Origin: Roseiarcus sp963741845
GTDB lineage: Bacteria > Pseudomonadota > Alphaproteobacteria > Rhizobiales > Beijerinckiaceae
Length of the DNA stretch: 64,000 nucleotides
Reading direction: 5' to 3'
Assembly: GCA_963741845.1 (NCBI GenBank)
Contig: CAVUJV010000010.1
Span: 62,001 to 126,000 of the forward strand
The position numbers were made by a program, and so were the translations under genes. The notes below the pieces were generated by a model. That model had not been told where the DNA came from. It made no database searches and worked only from the letters and a program-made list of their open reading frames with translations. Shown here in pieces: positions 63,893 through 64,000 of this stretch. Every line of letters starts with the position of its first letter. The first letter of the stretch is position 1.

Positions 63893-64000
63893 TGCATAGG
63901 GGTCGTCGACGCCGAAGCGCGCGAGCACGCGCTTCTCGAGCGCCTCCATGCGCTCCGCTTCCTCATCGGTCTGATGATCATAGCCGATGAGATGGAGAAA
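63889..64000 (-). CDS. ybeY: Endoribonuclease YbeY, C-terminal end (partial)
   Basis: The last ~37 codons of ybeY enter from the window edge: FLHLIGYDHQTDEEAERMEA contains part of the zinc motif (HxxGYDH). As written, this frame has no stop and runs straight into corC. The TGA that overlaps the corC GTG (GTGA) is in another frame, so one extra base in the ybeY tail (for example in the CCCC before TATGCA) would explain it, as for other genes here. A real fusion is the alternative. Confidence 0.82.
   Translation of the reverse strand, partial: FSISSAMIIRPMRKRSAWRRSRSACSRASASTTPMQ

Overview
The window is GC-rich DNA from an alphaproteobacterium, most likely of the order Hyphomicrobiales; a closer placement (Methylocystaceae/Beijerinckiaceae-like) is only an impression. 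The pointers are conserved alphaproteobacterial gene orders (recA-alaS; ybeY-corC-lnt-HTH-metK-trmB; yajC-secD-secF-Mth938 domain-phytoene synthase family), GAAC-type SOS-like sites before recA, and an oxygen-dependent type of cobalamin pathway (CobG, CobN, CobE). No tRNA, rRNA, CRISPR array, transposase or phage gene was seen.

Layout. 1-5.9 kb: housekeeping and accessory genes (end of an SDR gene, SRPBCC protein, DUF4337, hisS, DUF1345, flavin reductase, and an ECF41 sigma factor coupled to a carboxymuconolactone decarboxylase-like gene). 5.9-23.6 kb: a large cobalamin cluster: cobB, cbiD, cobM-cobE-cobL, cobK, and a riboswitch-controlled minus-strand operon DUF1636-cobW-cobN-cobG-cobH-cobI-cobJ. 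Diverging from the riboswitch is a plus-strand unit in which a secreted GH43 arabinanase-like gene is coupled to cobO and cobQ. 23.7-32.5 kb: accessory genes (DUF4105, methyltransferase, XRE regulator, cysG, an orphan CoxL-like molybdoenzyme subunit, a small secreted protein, a 2-hydroxyacid dehydrogenase). 32.5-42.8 kb: dusA, retropepsin-DUF1289-cobS-membrane protein, alaS, recA, two oxidoreductases. 43-52.3 kb: trmD-petA-rimM-rpsP-ffh (minus strand) and yajC-secD-secF-Mth938-phytoene synthase family (plus strand). 52.3-56.8 kb: a four-gene 2-oxoacid:ferredoxin oxidoreductase operon whose delta gene is fused to a GltD-like flavoprotein. 57-64 kb: opgG, trmB, metK, HTH regulator, lnt, corC, and the end of ybeY.

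How it works together. Uroporphyrinogen III is methylated by the SUMT domain of CysG. CobI, G, J, M, CbiD/CobE, K, L and H lead to hydrogenobyrinate, CobB amidates it, CobN/CobW insert cobalt, CobO adenosylates, CobQ amidates further and CobS (34.5 kb) adds the lower ligand. A B12 riboswitch governs the main minus-strand operon. Neighbouring genes overlap repeatedly by 4 bases (NTGA), so most units are translationally coupled.

Two things need special notice. First, at least 16 genes contain apparent frameshifts, and every one can be repaired by removing one base, very often from a run of G, C or T. This looks like systematic insertion error in the assembly, so I annotate these as genes spanning the shift. 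Second, a roughly 365-base imperfect repeat occurs twice in intergenic DNA (7.2-7.6 kb and 28.0-28.3 kb). The second copy directly abuts a relic of the C-terminal [2Fe-2S] domain of an assimilatory nitrate reductase upstream of cysG, suggesting that a nitrate-assimilation locus was lost there.
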